From: Affinundibacterium flavidum
Lineage (GTDB): Bacteria > Pseudomonadota > Gammaproteobacteria > Burkholderiales > Burkholderiaceae_D
Length of the DNA stretch: 64,000 bases
Assembly (NCBI RefSeq): GCF_014284175.1
Contig: NZ_JACOGA010000005.1
Span: 207,452-271,451, forward strand
Direction: 5' to 3'
The notes below the pieces were generated by a model. It searched no databases and was not told the DNA's origin. It saw nothing but the letters and a program-made list of their open reading frames with translations. The translations under genes were made by a program, and so were the position numbers. This document shows positions 37,915-46,370 of the stretch, piece after piece; position 1 is the stretch's first letter; every line of letters starts with the position of its first letter.

Positions 37915-38433
37915 CTACCATAGTTTCCACCAAGGTTTATTAGATTTCGGAACGTCAGGTAAATCAACTTCTATGAACGAAGGTATGTCTTCTATGAGTT
38001 CCCCATATTTAAAGCGCCTATCGACCAAGTCCTGAATCAGTTTGCCGAACGATGGTGCAACGATGCCAAATCCAAATGGATCATGGCAGCAATAATAGAC
38101 AGAGAGTTCACCATTGTCGGCTGACTCGCGAGGATCGAAAGCGAGATAGTTTCCACAATCATCGGTAGATATGGCAATAAATCCGTCGAACTTCACTCCG
38201 GGCATATCAAATGCGTAAAGTTCGGATGGATTTAACATGCGAAGCTCATTTTCGAAATCACCAATTCCCAATGCTATGCAAAACTGTAGGTAGCTTTCTG
38301 GCAAATGAAACCCTAGCGTATCGGCCGCATTTCTTAGCTCCACTTCGCTGGGATTGTCTCGCGGTGCAAATATTAATTGTTGTCGTTTATTTTTCGCAGT
38401 TGCGACTTGACTCAGAAGAACTTCATCAATCAT
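37915..38433 (-). CDS. SUKH (SMI1/KNR4) family protein
   Basis: A 172-residue SMI1/KNR4 domain protein. The hallmark LGFHLPESYLQFCIALG is near residue 40, and ISTDDCGNYLAFDP follows. SUKH domains are common as immunity proteins against contact-dependent toxins. No toxin is encoded nearby, so it is an orphan here. AAAGG directly abuts the ATG at 38433, so the true start is uncertain. Confidence 0.85.
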   Translation of the reverse strand: MIDEVLLSQVATAKNKRQQLIFAPRDNPSEVELRNAADTLGFHLPESYLQFCIALGIGDFENELRMLNPSELYAFDMPGVKFDGFIAISTDDCGNYLAFDPRESADNGELSVYYCCHDPFGFGIVAPSFGKLIQDLVDRRFKYGELIEDIPSFIEVDLPDVPKSNKPWWKLW

Positions 38434-38546
38434 CCTTTAAGACTCTTTCACAAAATTTTGTTACTTGCAATATTTTTGTAAGCAATGGAAGGGCGAATCG
38501 AGTTACATTTTTCGACAGCTTATTCATCCTAACTTTCACGTCCGAC

Positions 38547-38804
38547 TTACTTCTTTTTCGGTTCAGATGGCGCGACTCTATACAGAGCGATACCAAGAAC
38601 AACGACAAGTGAGGGTAACAATACGACAGTCCATCGAAGCACTAAGTCATCAGAAGGAACACCTTCGACCAATATCGTTCCTCCAGGAAGGATGCTGGGT
38701 ATGCCGTACATCGTTGAAATAGCGCCGCCCACTATAAAACTAAGCGCCATCACACGACGAGTTAGAAAATTAAATGACTTCCAGTGAATTTCTGAATATT
38801 TCAT
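38547..38804 (-). CDS. Small two-helix membrane protein
   Basis: An 85-residue protein with two membrane helices (MALSFIVGGAISTMYG and VVLLPSLVVVLGIALYRV) and a basic C-terminal tail. I start at ATG 38804, where GGA precedes it, in preference to an upstream start at 38840. Unknown function. Confidence 0.55.
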   Translation of the reverse strand: MKYSEIHWKSFNFLTRRVMALSFIVGGAISTMYGIPSILPGGTILVEGVPSDDLVLRWTVVLLPSLVVVLGIALYRVAPSEPKKK

Positions 38805-38975
38805 ACCATCCAATCTTAGATGTTTGGCTCTCCGCATCACTTACAATACCGAAAAAAATTTCACAACTAGTGTAAGCACTATCGAACTACAAAAAATTCT
38901 CAAACTGCGATTAGGCCATTGAAGAAAAAATCTTAATGTTGATTAAGATTGCGTCCACATTGATGACAACGCGAG

Positions 38976-39200
38976 TCAAAAAGACGTCGCGGCATTGTTA
39001 ATGCTCAACACTTCGCCACCATAAGAGACAGGTGTATCGCAATCCGGACATTTGATCCAGTATCCAACTATTCCAGCCGCAATCACGATGCCGAAAAATA
39101 GAAATTCAAAGAAAATCCAATCCGAAAAAAATACTCTTAATACTCCAAGCGAGCAAATGGCAGCGGTGAAGAACAATAAATATTTTTGAAATGGTGTCAT
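38976..39200 (-). CDS. Small membrane protein with CxxC motif
   Basis: A 74-residue protein with two membrane helices followed by CPDC, a possible metal-binding or redox pair. AGGA precedes ATG 39200, and its start is 6 bp after the GyrI-like stop codon, so the two probably share a transcript. Unknown function. Confidence 0.6.
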   Translation of the reverse strand: MTPFQKYLLFFTAAICSLGVLRVFFSDWIFFEFLFFGIVIAAGIVGYWIKCPDCDTPVSYGGEVLSINNAATSF

Positions 39201-39206
39201 CGATCC

Positions 39207-39695
39207 TCACGATTCATCCAAGAAAATTGGCAAACAAATTTCAATCAAGGATTCCGCATGATTCCAGCGAAATCGGTGGTCGTATCTTTCAAAGTGAATG
39301 AATATTGAACGCTCATGTTGATAGTGAGAATTCGGCAAATAATGTCGATATATGTCGGAGAGTGTTTTCGCGATTCCTCGCGTAGAGCCACGGTGTTCAA
39401 ACACGAGGTAATGACTTGCCGGAATCTGCATCATTTGAAACCCGGGCGGAGTTGCAGCAGGCGCAGGAATGCCGCAAAAATAGCGATAGTCGGCACCGTC
39501 ACTGTAAGTCAGCGCGTATTTTTTCCAATGCCCACTTTGCGCTAAGCGATTTGCAGTCAGGGCTTGATTAAATTTTTTCCAAAAGCTTGCGCATAGAACG
39601 GCATTTTCTGACTGCGACATTGACATTTGAAACGAATGCCCGCACAGGCTAAAGCTTGGCAGATATTCGGTTCGACTGACTAGAGGATTGTGCAT
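39207..39695 (-). CDS. GyrI-like/AraC effector-binding domain protein
   Basis: A 162-residue small-molecule-binding domain of the GyrI/AraC-effector fold: YRYFCGIPA near residue 70, PASHYLVFEHRGSTRGI, and a closing SLIEICLPIF strand. It has no DNA-binding domain. Such proteins bind or sequester drugs or inducers. It precedes the small CxxC membrane gene. Confidence 0.82.
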   Translation of the reverse strand: MHNPLVSRTEYLPSFSLCGHSFQMSMSQSENAVLCASFWKKFNQALTANRLAQSGHWKKYALTYSDGADYRYFCGIPAPAATPPGFQMMQIPASHYLVFEHRGSTRGIAKTLSDIYRHYLPNSHYQHERSIFIHFERYDHRFRWNHAESLIEICLPIFLDES

Positions 39696-39753
39696 TGTTG
39701 ATTGACTGTGAAGGCGCGTTATTTTTAATTGTCACATTTTGGATCTCGCACAG

Positions 39754-40572
39754 TTATCGTTCAATAACAATGACATGCGCCTGTATCTTAGCTTCAACCA
39801 CACCATACCCGAACCTCTTTGCAATTTCCATTTCTGCAGCGGTGGTGGCGTTAGCTAGACCGGAAGAATTTCTCGCCTCAATTTCACTTCTGAGCAAAGT
39901 TCCTTGGCAATACGCGATTGCGGGAATACGTGGCGAATCTGCACGACTGTTTGAAGCGACTGTGGTAATTACCGGTGCGCTAGCAAATCCTCCCTCACTC
40001 AGATGCTGCGCGATGATTGCCGTATCGGCATAACCATGCGGCGTGCGCGCCATGAAGCGCGGTGGATCATCCGGAAACATCTGCTGTAGCGCGAAGGTGA
40101 CAGCCTCAGCGAATTCATTCTGCTCTATCGCATCCCAAACGTTAAAGATGAAACGACCTCCCGGACGCAAAACACGCCGAGCTTCCGCGAATGCCTTAGG
40201 CTTGTCAGGAAAAAACATCGCACCAAACTGACATACCAATAGATCAAAACTCTCATCCGAGAACGGTAACTGCATCGCGTCAGCTTGCTGCCATTCCACT
40301 GGTCGTGCTGTACCGATGGCAATAGCACGATCTAACATCGCCTGATTCAAATCCGTCGCAAGGATGCGAACTTCGGGTGCTAGGCCATTGGCAAGCTGCC
40401 GGGTCACGACACCGGTACCTGCTGCAATTTCAAGCACGCTTGACGGTCGTAAGGCTACGACACGTGCTGCGAGATCAAGAGCGTAAGGCTCAAAAATCAA
40501 AGGTACCATGTACTCTTCATACAGCTGTGGAATTGAGCCGGTAAAGAGAGTATCCACTTCAGATACTGGCAT
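39754..40572 (-). CDS. Class I SAM-dependent methyltransferase (UbiE/ArsM-like group)
   Basis: A 272-residue methyltransferase. Motif I VLEIAAGTGVV, motif II Asp in LATDLNQAM, ADAMQLPF and VLRPGGRFIF are all present. GGAGG lies five bases before ATG 40572; an upstream ATG at 40584 is less good. Substrate cannot be named. Confidence 0.85.
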   Translation of the reverse strand: MPVSEVDTLFTGSIPQLYEEYMVPLIFEPYALDLAARVVALRPSSVLEIAAGTGVVTRQLANGLAPEVRILATDLNQAMLDRAIAIGTARPVEWQQADAMQLPFSDESFDLLVCQFGAMFFPDKPKAFAEARRVLRPGGRFIFNVWDAIEQNEFAEAVTFALQQMFPDDPPRFMARTPHGYADTAIIAQHLSEGGFASAPVITTVASNSRADSPRIPAIAYCQGTLLRSEIEARNSSGLANATTAAEMEIAKRFGYGVVEAKIQAHVIVIER

Positions 40573-40704
40573 GCTTGCCTCCATGAGTATTAATCTGACC
40601 TAATGAGCAAAATCGCCAGCAGTACTTACTAGCGTCAACGTCTTTGTATTCCGCATTCCATGCTTAGGCAGCGCACCGCAAGTGATTGACCGCTCGCGTC
40701 ATTC

Positions 40705-41104
40705 CTAGCCAGGCGTGGCACTGATATGGAACAGCCCCCACCCATGACCATCGGGATCAACAAAGCTATGTGAATACATGAACCCTAAGTCCCCAGGCTG
40801 ATCATAAGTCGTACCTCCTGCTGCGAGCGCCTTAGCCACAAGGCGATCGACCTCCTCACGGCTCTCACAGCAAAGATTGATCAACATTTCTACTGCTGTG
40901 CTGGTATCGCAAATGGTTTTTGGCGTGAAATCCCGAAATCTCTCCCGCGTACACAACATAACAAAAATCGCGTCGCTGATGACGATGCACTCGCCACTTT
41001 CGCTAGAAAACTGTGGATTATTTTCAAACCCAAGTGCCTTGAAAAAAGGCCAAGGATTTGGAAAGATCAGCGACCGGGAGGTTGAGGTAAATTTGTTTGC
41101 TCAT
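40705..41104 (-). pseudogene. VOC-family (glyoxalase/bleomycin-resistance-like) gene with a frameshift
   Basis: AGGAG six bases before ATG 41104 opens a VOC protein (MSKQIYLNLPVADLSKSLAFF). A run of six A on the plus strand (41042-41047) shifts the frame. With five, translation continues into the family's KALGFENNP and then MLCTRERFRDF to the stop at 40705. The span of 400 bp is one base over a whole number of codons, consistent with a single insertion. Either recent decay or a sequencing error in a homopolymer. Confidence 0.85.
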
Positions 41105-41437
41105 AGAATTCTCCTAACTATTCTGACTCAAGGCGATGCGTGATGGGGTTCTAGCTAAGGAAGCAAGAAGTACGAAGTAAGAAGTGCGAACACATATCTG
41201 ACTGATAGCTTAATTCGCATTCTATCAATGAAAAACAAATGCATAAGATTTTGAGCAAGGAAGCGACAAGATATTTTTCGCATCGTTACATTCGTCATCC
41301 TATATAAATCACAAGCCCACACCAAGATATTTTCTTCCTCAGATGAAATCCGCCCAAGACAAATGCTTGCCTATCGGCATAAATTGAATATATACTTCAT
41401 ATACGTTTCATATAGTGTGCAGATAAAAGGAAAACAT
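41105..41437. promoter_or_regulatory. Upstream region of the ParD-like gene with direct repeats
   Basis: TTCATATA occurs at 41396-41403 and again at 41407-41414, spaced 11 bp, one helical turn, 24 bp before the ParD-like ATG. Possible autoregulatory site; the rest of the stretch shows nothing. Confidence 0.4.
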
Positions 41438-41650
41438 ATGGGTATCGTCAACATCGACGACGAATTGCATGATCAAATGCGCAAAGCCAGCTCTGTGGGC
41501 TGTCGTTCGATCAATGCGCAGGCGGCGTTTTGGATCAAAGTAGGGATGTTGTGCGAGATGAATCCGACCATGAGTTTTAATCAGATCATCGCGCAAGAAA
41601 TGCAGGCAGCTGGCGTCGAGACCAAAGCACTTAGGGTTGCGGCGACATGA
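41438..41650 (+). CDS. ParD-like antitoxin-family protein
   Basis: A 70-residue protein of the ParD-like (ribbon-helix-helix-related) type: an N-terminal beta strand (MGIVNIDDELHD) then two helices (INAQAAFWIKVG, FNQIIAQEM). AAAGGA precedes ATG 41438. The stop codon overlaps the methionine aminopeptidase start by 4 bp. Such pairs recur in proteobacteria by recollection, unlike ParE-type partners. It may regulate the pair or bind the peptidase. Confidence 0.75.
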   Translation: MGIVNIDDELHDQMRKASSVGCRSINAQAAFWIKVGMLCEMNPTMSFNQIIAQEMQAAGVETKALRVAAT

Positions 41651-42420
41651 GCAATACCATCATCAAGCAAGCCGAAGAAATCGTATTGATGGCGGAATCC
41701 GGAAAATTATTAGCACGTGTGTTTAACCATCTCGATCAGCTTAATCTAATCGGCATGTCGACCATGGAAGTCAACGATATCGTCGATCACTACATCGTGC
41801 ATGAACTGCAAGCGCGCCCTGCGAGTAAAGGGCAGTACGGTTATGCCTATGCGCTAAATTCATCACGTAACAAGGTCGTTTGCCACGGCGTACCCTCACC
41901 CACTGAAGTTTTGCAAAATGGCGATATTGTGAATTTCGATATCACCTTAGAAAAACACGGTTACATCGCAGATTCCAGCAAAACTTATCTCGTCGGTGAA
42001 GTCTCCAAAGCAGCGCAACGCTTAGTGCAAGTAACGCACGAAGCTCTGTGGAAAGGCATCAAAGCTGTGCGACCTGGCGCACGCCTTGGTGATATCGGTT
42101 TTGCGATAGAAACCCATGCACGCAAAAATGGTTACTCAGTCGTACGAGAATATTGTGGCCACGGCATAGGTCGCGAAATGCATGAAGCACCAGAAGTACT
42201 GCACTGGGGCAAACCACGCACAGGACTACTTTTACGCGAAGGCATGGTATTCACCATCGAACCCATGATCAATCAAGGCGGGAATGCAGTACAAACGGAA
42301 GATGATGGCTGGTCGGTTGTCACAGTTGATGGCAAACTGTCTGCGCAGTTTGAACATACGGTGGCGGTCACGAGCGATGGTGTGCGGGTATTAACTTTGC
42401 GTGAAGATGAAAAGTGTTGA
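41647..42420 (+). CDS. map: Type I methionine aminopeptidase
   Basis: A 257-residue type I methionyl aminopeptidase with every metal ligand: Asp98, Asp109, His172, Glu205 and Glu236, plus substrate-binding His80. It removes N-terminal Met from new proteins. It overlaps the ParD-like gene by 4 bp and is not beside rpsB or tsf, so it is probably a second, accessory map copy. Confidence 0.9.
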   Translation: MSNTIIKQAEEIVLMAESGKLLARVFNHLDQLNLIGMSTMEVNDIVDHYIVHELQARPASKGQYGYAYALNSSRNKVVCHGVPSPTEVLQNGDIVNFDITLEKHGYIADSSKTYLVGEVSKAAQRLVQVTHEALWKGIKAVRPGARLGDIGFAIETHARKNGYSVVREYCGHGIGREMHEAPEVLHWGKPRTGLLLREGMVFTIEPMINQGGNAVQTEDDGWSVVTVDGKLSAQFEHTVAVTSDGVRVLTLREDEKC

Positions 42421-42487
42421 TGGGCTTTGGGTTGATTCGATTTGATTGAAATACACGAGCTGCGTACACAAATGAATCCACATAGAA

Positions 42488-43033
42488 TTACTCGCCATAT
42501 ACAATATCACTCCGCAACACATACTTGACACCACTTTTCACGTCAACCCCTTGATGCCAGAGCGAATGTTCAAAAATTATTGCCAATCCTTTTTTTAGTA
42601 AAACTTTTAGATTTCCTTCTCGAAAAAAAGTCTCTCCGCCAATACAATCCTCATTCAAATATACCAGTAAAGTATAAAGAGTCTCATTCTCGCCTATGCT
42701 TTGGCGACCATCTCTATGCATGCTAAATTTTTGACCTAGCTGATATTTATAAAACCTAAAATTCGACGATATTCCAATCGCATTCTTGCCCTCACAAATG
42801 GGCAGATTTAATTCCGCTATCTTTTGCCAATAAACCTTTGCCAGAGTATTCGATAGATAATCAACTCTTTCATTATTTCGAATATTGGTAAGCAACTGCC
42901 TGCCAGACAGCGTTTGCACGTCGGCCTGCTTGAAACCAATCGCCTCACTTAATGCAATCAGAGAATCACATTCCTCTACGGGTAGGAATGCGTCTATTTC
43001 AAAAACACCTTCTTCAAGTTTTACTAATTTCAT
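42488..43033 (-). CDS. 2OG-Fe(II) oxygenase, prolyl 4-hydroxylase-like
   Basis: A 181-residue prolyl-hydroxylase-type domain. Iron ligands are His106 and Asp108 (MHRDG) and His160 (LWHQG); Lys170 and Arg174 near VKYVLRSD probably bind 2-oxoglutarate. The family hydroxylates proteins or small molecules. Ribosome site is weak. Its substrate is unknown. Confidence 0.85.
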   Translation of the reverse strand: MKLVKLEEGVFEIDAFLPVEECDSLIALSEAIGFKQADVQTLSGRQLLTNIRNNERVDYLSNTLAKVYWQKIAELNLPICEGKNAIGISSNFRFYKYQLGQKFSMHRDGRQSIGENETLYTLLVYLNEDCIGGETFFREGNLKVLLKKGLAIIFEHSLWHQGVDVKSGVKYVLRSDIVYGE

Positions 43034-43156
43034 GGCTCGCGGTCAGTTAATGCTGAACTACAAAGATCGAAACATTTTCCTCTTTTATTCGCTGCATTTG
43101 ATGTCATAGATAATCATGCTCTGTCTTTATATTTATTAATCCACCAAGGCGCACAA

Positions 43157-43522
43157 TCAATCAAGAAAAATTCGCACTTCAACTCCAGCATGTTGCGCCA
43201 GTTCAACCGCATGCACCGTTCCGCGCGCCATACCTGGCTTGCCATAGTCAGCATGAAATGCGAGCACCAGGTCTATACCTGTCTTGAGCATCCTTTCATT
43301 GAGCCCTTTCCAGCCATCGACTGGATAGCGACAATAATCTTCTGCTGATTTATGCATGGCCTCTACACCTAATCCAAGATCCTGCGCGATGGCGATTGCG
43401 ATTGCATCAACACCTGGCGTATCACCTGTTACGATCACACTGGTAGCTGAGAGTTGACTTAATTCACGACGTAACGCTACGGCATCTGTCCACGTGGTTG
43501 ATCCAGTAATCAATGTGCGCAT
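43157..43522 (-). CDS. SLOG/YspA-like nucleotide-binding protein
   Basis: A 121-residue Rossmann-like SLOG domain: TGSTTWTDA near the start, VTGDTPGVDAIAIA as the GxxxG-D loop, and the final IFLD strand. Members bind nucleotides and NAD-derived ligands and occur in nucleotide-linked defence systems. Its stop-to-start spacing to nadV is 118 bp on the same strand, so it may belong to the same NAD-linked unit. Confidence 0.78.
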   Translation of the reverse strand: MRTLITGSTTWTDAVALRRELSQLSATSVIVTGDTPGVDAIAIAIAQDLGLGVEAMHKSAEDYCRYPVDGWKGLNERMLKTGIDLVLAFHADYGKPGMARGTVHAVELAQHAGVEVRIFLD

Positions 43523-43640
43523 AAGTCTGATTTTCTCTCTTGTGATGCAATCGCTGTATACAGATGAAGCCTCACGCTTTCCAACGCAGCAAATGTTATG
43601 AAAAAAATGTAGTTGCTTGCATTGACAATATATTCCTTAG

Positions 43641-45110
43641 TTAAATATTGCTTGCCAATCTTGTCCTAACTTCCGCAAGTGTGACTTCATTGAATAATTT
43701 TCCGTTTTCAAAGACAGTCACAAATTCGCATTCATTGACTTTATTCCAGCTAACCTGATCTTTCAGGTAAAACTCGCCTTCTGAATCTTTATAAACTGCA
43801 ACTAAGCCTTTAGCGGAATTTTTGGTACCATCGCCAGTTTTCGGTGCTTTGAATATTTCGCGATTTTCACCTGCAATTTTTGCGAAGGTCGCTTTTACCG
43901 CGAAGCCGTCGGTATCACGCGTCACGTGCTGATAGGTATAACTACCAATGCCAAATACCACATTGGTTGAGGCAAAGCCCCTCGCTTTCAAGCCTGCACA
44001 AATTGCCATTGCACGCTCTATTGTGATTGAATCGCCATAAATTAATCCTACATGTGGGTCAAGAAGTTTGTAGCCTTTTGCCGTTTCGCTACCGCCAAAT
44101 ACTTCCCACAAACACTCAATCGCACCTTTATATTCAGGCGAACCGGCCGGGGCTTCAGCATCACCACAAATCATTTTCACAGGACAACCAGTGTCTGGGC
44201 GGAAAACCACCTTACCATCGCGTGCCAAAATTTGTTCTTTCAATTTAACAGTGAAGTCGGTCATTACCTGCCAGAAATCCCAAGAATCAGACACAATACT
44301 GACGATACCAGCCGGATAAATATCTTGAATTAAGCGGCGGAAAGTTTCCAACTCATTGTCCATGCCACCTGCGCACATCACAGAGTGCTCTGTTGCCGCG
44401 ACACTACCGCCGACCAATTCCAGGTCGCTATTCGCACCGTAATAATCTTCTAGAAAATCAATTGCAGGAATCGTGTCGGTGCCAGTAAAACTTAATAAAT
44501 GCGCCGCACCACTCATTGCTGCGGCTTCAGCGCCGAACATGCCACGGAAACTAAAATCATGCCCCTGCCAATTTACAAACTCTGTGCTGCCGTCAGTTTC
44601 GAGTGCATACTTGGTGAGAATTTTTTTATACTCATGTGCGGTCGTGGCGCTGGTGCACATGCCCCACACATTCGTCGAAAGTATCGTTTCCAGATAATTG
44701 GTCAGCCAAAAGAAGCGCTCATCCGTATTGAAAATCACCAGACATGGAACTCTTAATGGATAGACTGAACCTTCTGGCAGAGCCATGATTTTGATTGGCA
44801 AGTAACCGAGATCATGCAGGTCGGCGATGTGCTTTGTACCGACATTATTTGGGCCAAGATAATTATTGATACGACGTTCAAAGCGACGTAACACTTCTTC
44901 TTTTGGCTGTTTGAAGAAATCATCTTCCCAGCTTTTTATCAAAAAGCTTTTGATGAAATACTGCAGGCCAAAAAATACAACATGATCGGTGTATTCACGA
45001 CGCGTTGTCCTGGCGGTGAGATTACTAAACACGACTTCGGTATTGTCTGGATATTGACGGCGATGATCGACTTTGTAACCATCAATCGCGGTGGCTGGAT
45101 TTAATTTCAT
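43641..45110 (-). CDS. nadV: Nicotinamide phosphoribosyltransferase (NadV/NAMPT family)
   Basis: A 489-residue NAMPT-family enzyme, full length. ATEHSVM carries the catalytic histidine, RPDTGCPV the phosphoribosyl loop, and the C-terminal GIGSYTYQHVTRDT is typical. It forms NMN from nicotinamide and PRPP. It follows prs by 31 bp with AAGGAG before its ATG. In phages this enzyme pair can instead use ADPR-pyrophosphate (NARP1); the sequence alone does not decide which reaction it catalyses. Confidence 0.92.
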   Translation of the reverse strand: MKLNPATAIDGYKVDHRRQYPDNTEVVFSNLTARTTRREYTDHVVFFGLQYFIKSFLIKSWEDDFFKQPKEEVLRRFERRINNYLGPNNVGTKHIADLHDLGYLPIKIMALPEGSVYPLRVPCLVIFNTDERFFWLTNYLETILSTNVWGMCTSATTAHEYKKILTKYALETDGSTEFVNWQGHDFSFRGMFGAEAAAMSGAAHLLSFTGTDTIPAIDFLEDYYGANSDLELVGGSVAATEHSVMCAGGMDNELETFRRLIQDIYPAGIVSIVSDSWDFWQVMTDFTVKLKEQILARDGKVVFRPDTGCPVKMICGDAEAPAGSPEYKGAIECLWEVFGGSETAKGYKLLDPHVGLIYGDSITIERAMAICAGLKARGFASTNVVFGIGSYTYQHVTRDTDGFAVKATFAKIAGENREIFKAPKTGDGTKNSAKGLVAVYKDSEGEFYLKDQVSWNKVNECEFVTVFENGKLFNEVTLAEVRTRLASNI

Positions 45111-45141
45111 GTGAGTTCTCCTTGTGCTAGCTTTTGTTGGC

Positions 45142-45993
45142 TTATGCTGAAATGTATTGCCAAATATTTTTTACGTTTAAAAAGTCGGTGGCGACCAAAT
45201 CTTTCAAACTATTAGTGGTGTACACCGCATCGATGCCACTTTCTAACAACTTACTTTCTTGCGCGCTGCCCTCATAGTGCGATACTGCCAAAACGATTTT
45301 GTGGCAATTCTTCGTTTTTAGTTTTTTTGCCAGCTCGATAAAGGTACGGCCACCAGCACAAATATCATCAACTATCACTGCCGTTTTCCCACCTAAATCC
45401 TCACAAAACACTTCGGTGCCAATAATCGACCCATTGCGTACATCACGTAACTTATCCGCTCTGACAACCTCCAATCCCCCCAGTTGAGCGGCCAATTCGA
45501 AAATCTTTTTATTTGAACCGGCATCTGGGGAAACCAAGATAATATCTGTGCCAATTTCAGCAACGACATCTCTAATAAATTGATGGTTCTTGACGACCTG
45601 CACCTTATTCAACAAAGCAACGACAACGTCGCTGTGGGGATCAAAAACCGTCACTTGGCGATACTGTTGTTGATTGATCAGGTCGGCATACACTTTGGCA
45701 GACAATGGTTCACCTCGATTGCAAACGCGATCTTGTCTTGCGCCTGGAAAGTAAGGAATCGTCAAATCGATTTCTTTCGCGCCGTGACGACGCAAAGCGT
45801 CGGTCAAGAGTAAAAGCTGAATGATTGATTGATCGCCGCTGTAGCGAAACATGATTTCAACATGACTGCTAGCCGGTCCCAAAACTTGCACATGGTGCTC
45901 TCCACTGCCGAAGACGAACTGCTTGAGTAACTCACCTTCTTGATGAAGGCTGGGCAAAAAATAGCGACTACAAGCGTTTTCCGCGTTAATCAT
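45142..45993 (-). CDS. prs: Ribose-phosphate pyrophosphokinase (Prs family)
   Basis: A 283-residue PRPP synthetase-family protein, shorter than housekeeping Prs (about 310-320). FGSGEHHVQVLG, PYFPGARQDR, FDPHS and the PRPP loop AVIVDDICAGG are clear. It would supply PRPP to NadV. Housekeeping Prs is expected elsewhere, so this looks like a specialised copy, of the kind seen beside nadV in phages and some bacteria. AAGGA precedes ATG 45993. Confidence 0.9.
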   Translation of the reverse strand: MINAENACSRYFLPSLHQEGELLKQFVFGSGEHHVQVLGPASSHVEIMFRYSGDQSIIQLLLLTDALRRHGAKEIDLTIPYFPGARQDRVCNRGEPLSAKVYADLINQQQYRQVTVFDPHSDVVVALLNKVQVVKNHQFIRDVVAEIGTDIILVSPDAGSNKKIFELAAQLGGLEVVRADKLRDVRNGSIIGTEVFCEDLGGKTAVIVDDICAGGRTFIELAKKLKTKNCHKIVLAVSHYEGSAQESKLLESGIDAVYTTNSLKDLVATDFLNVKNIWQYISA

Positions 45994-46100
45994 AATTCAT
46001 TCCTTTTTCTAAAATCAGCAAAGTGTAGCTGCTTTAAAAACAAATTTAAAAATAAATTTAAAAACATTTTCTTTTCACTTTTTTCTATCGACGTGAATTT

Positions 46101-46129
46101 ATTATAGTTAACTTAGTTTAATTGTGCAA
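46101..46129 (-). promoter_or_regulatory. Sigma-70 promoter for prs-nadV
   Basis: On the minus strand, TTGCAC (46124-46129) and TATAAT (46101-46106) are separated by exactly 17 bp. Transcription would start about 46094, leaving a leader of about 100 bases before the prs ATG. Confidence 0.8.
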
Positions 46130-46135
46130 CTAAGT
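46111..46135. promoter_or_regulatory. Operator-like inverted repeat over the prs-nadV promoter
   Basis: ACTTAGTT (46111-46118) and AACTAAGT (46128-46135) are perfect inverse repeats with a 9-bp spacer. They cover the -35 box and much of the spacer, ideal for repression. The neighbouring NrtR-like protein is the obvious candidate ligand-responsive repressor. Confidence 0.7.
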
Positions 46136-46165
46136 ATCTTTATTTTCTTTCTTAAGAAAAATTTA

Positions 46166-46225
46166 CAAATACAATTTCAAATACAATTTCAAATACAATT
46201 TCAAATACAATTTCAAATACAATTT
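46166..46225. repeat. 12-bp tandem repeat, five exact units
   Basis: CAAATACAATTT is repeated five times without any mismatch from 46166 to 46225, in the nrtR leader between the operator-like site and the GTG start at 46371. The unit keeps frame. Confidence 0.95.
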
Positions 46226-46370
46226 CACAAAACTATTGGATTAAATCATGCGATACTTAGATTAAAGATTGAATTAAGAGTTAATCCAATTCAGCGAAGT
46301 GCATTTGATTTTAGTGAATGATTTTCACCAAATAGGAATGTAAGTACATCGCCATTTAATGGAGTTTTAA

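Noticed and set aside
43641..45993. A prophage origin for nadV-prs
   Set aside because: The pair occurs in phages, but no structural, integrase or lysis gene is nearby.
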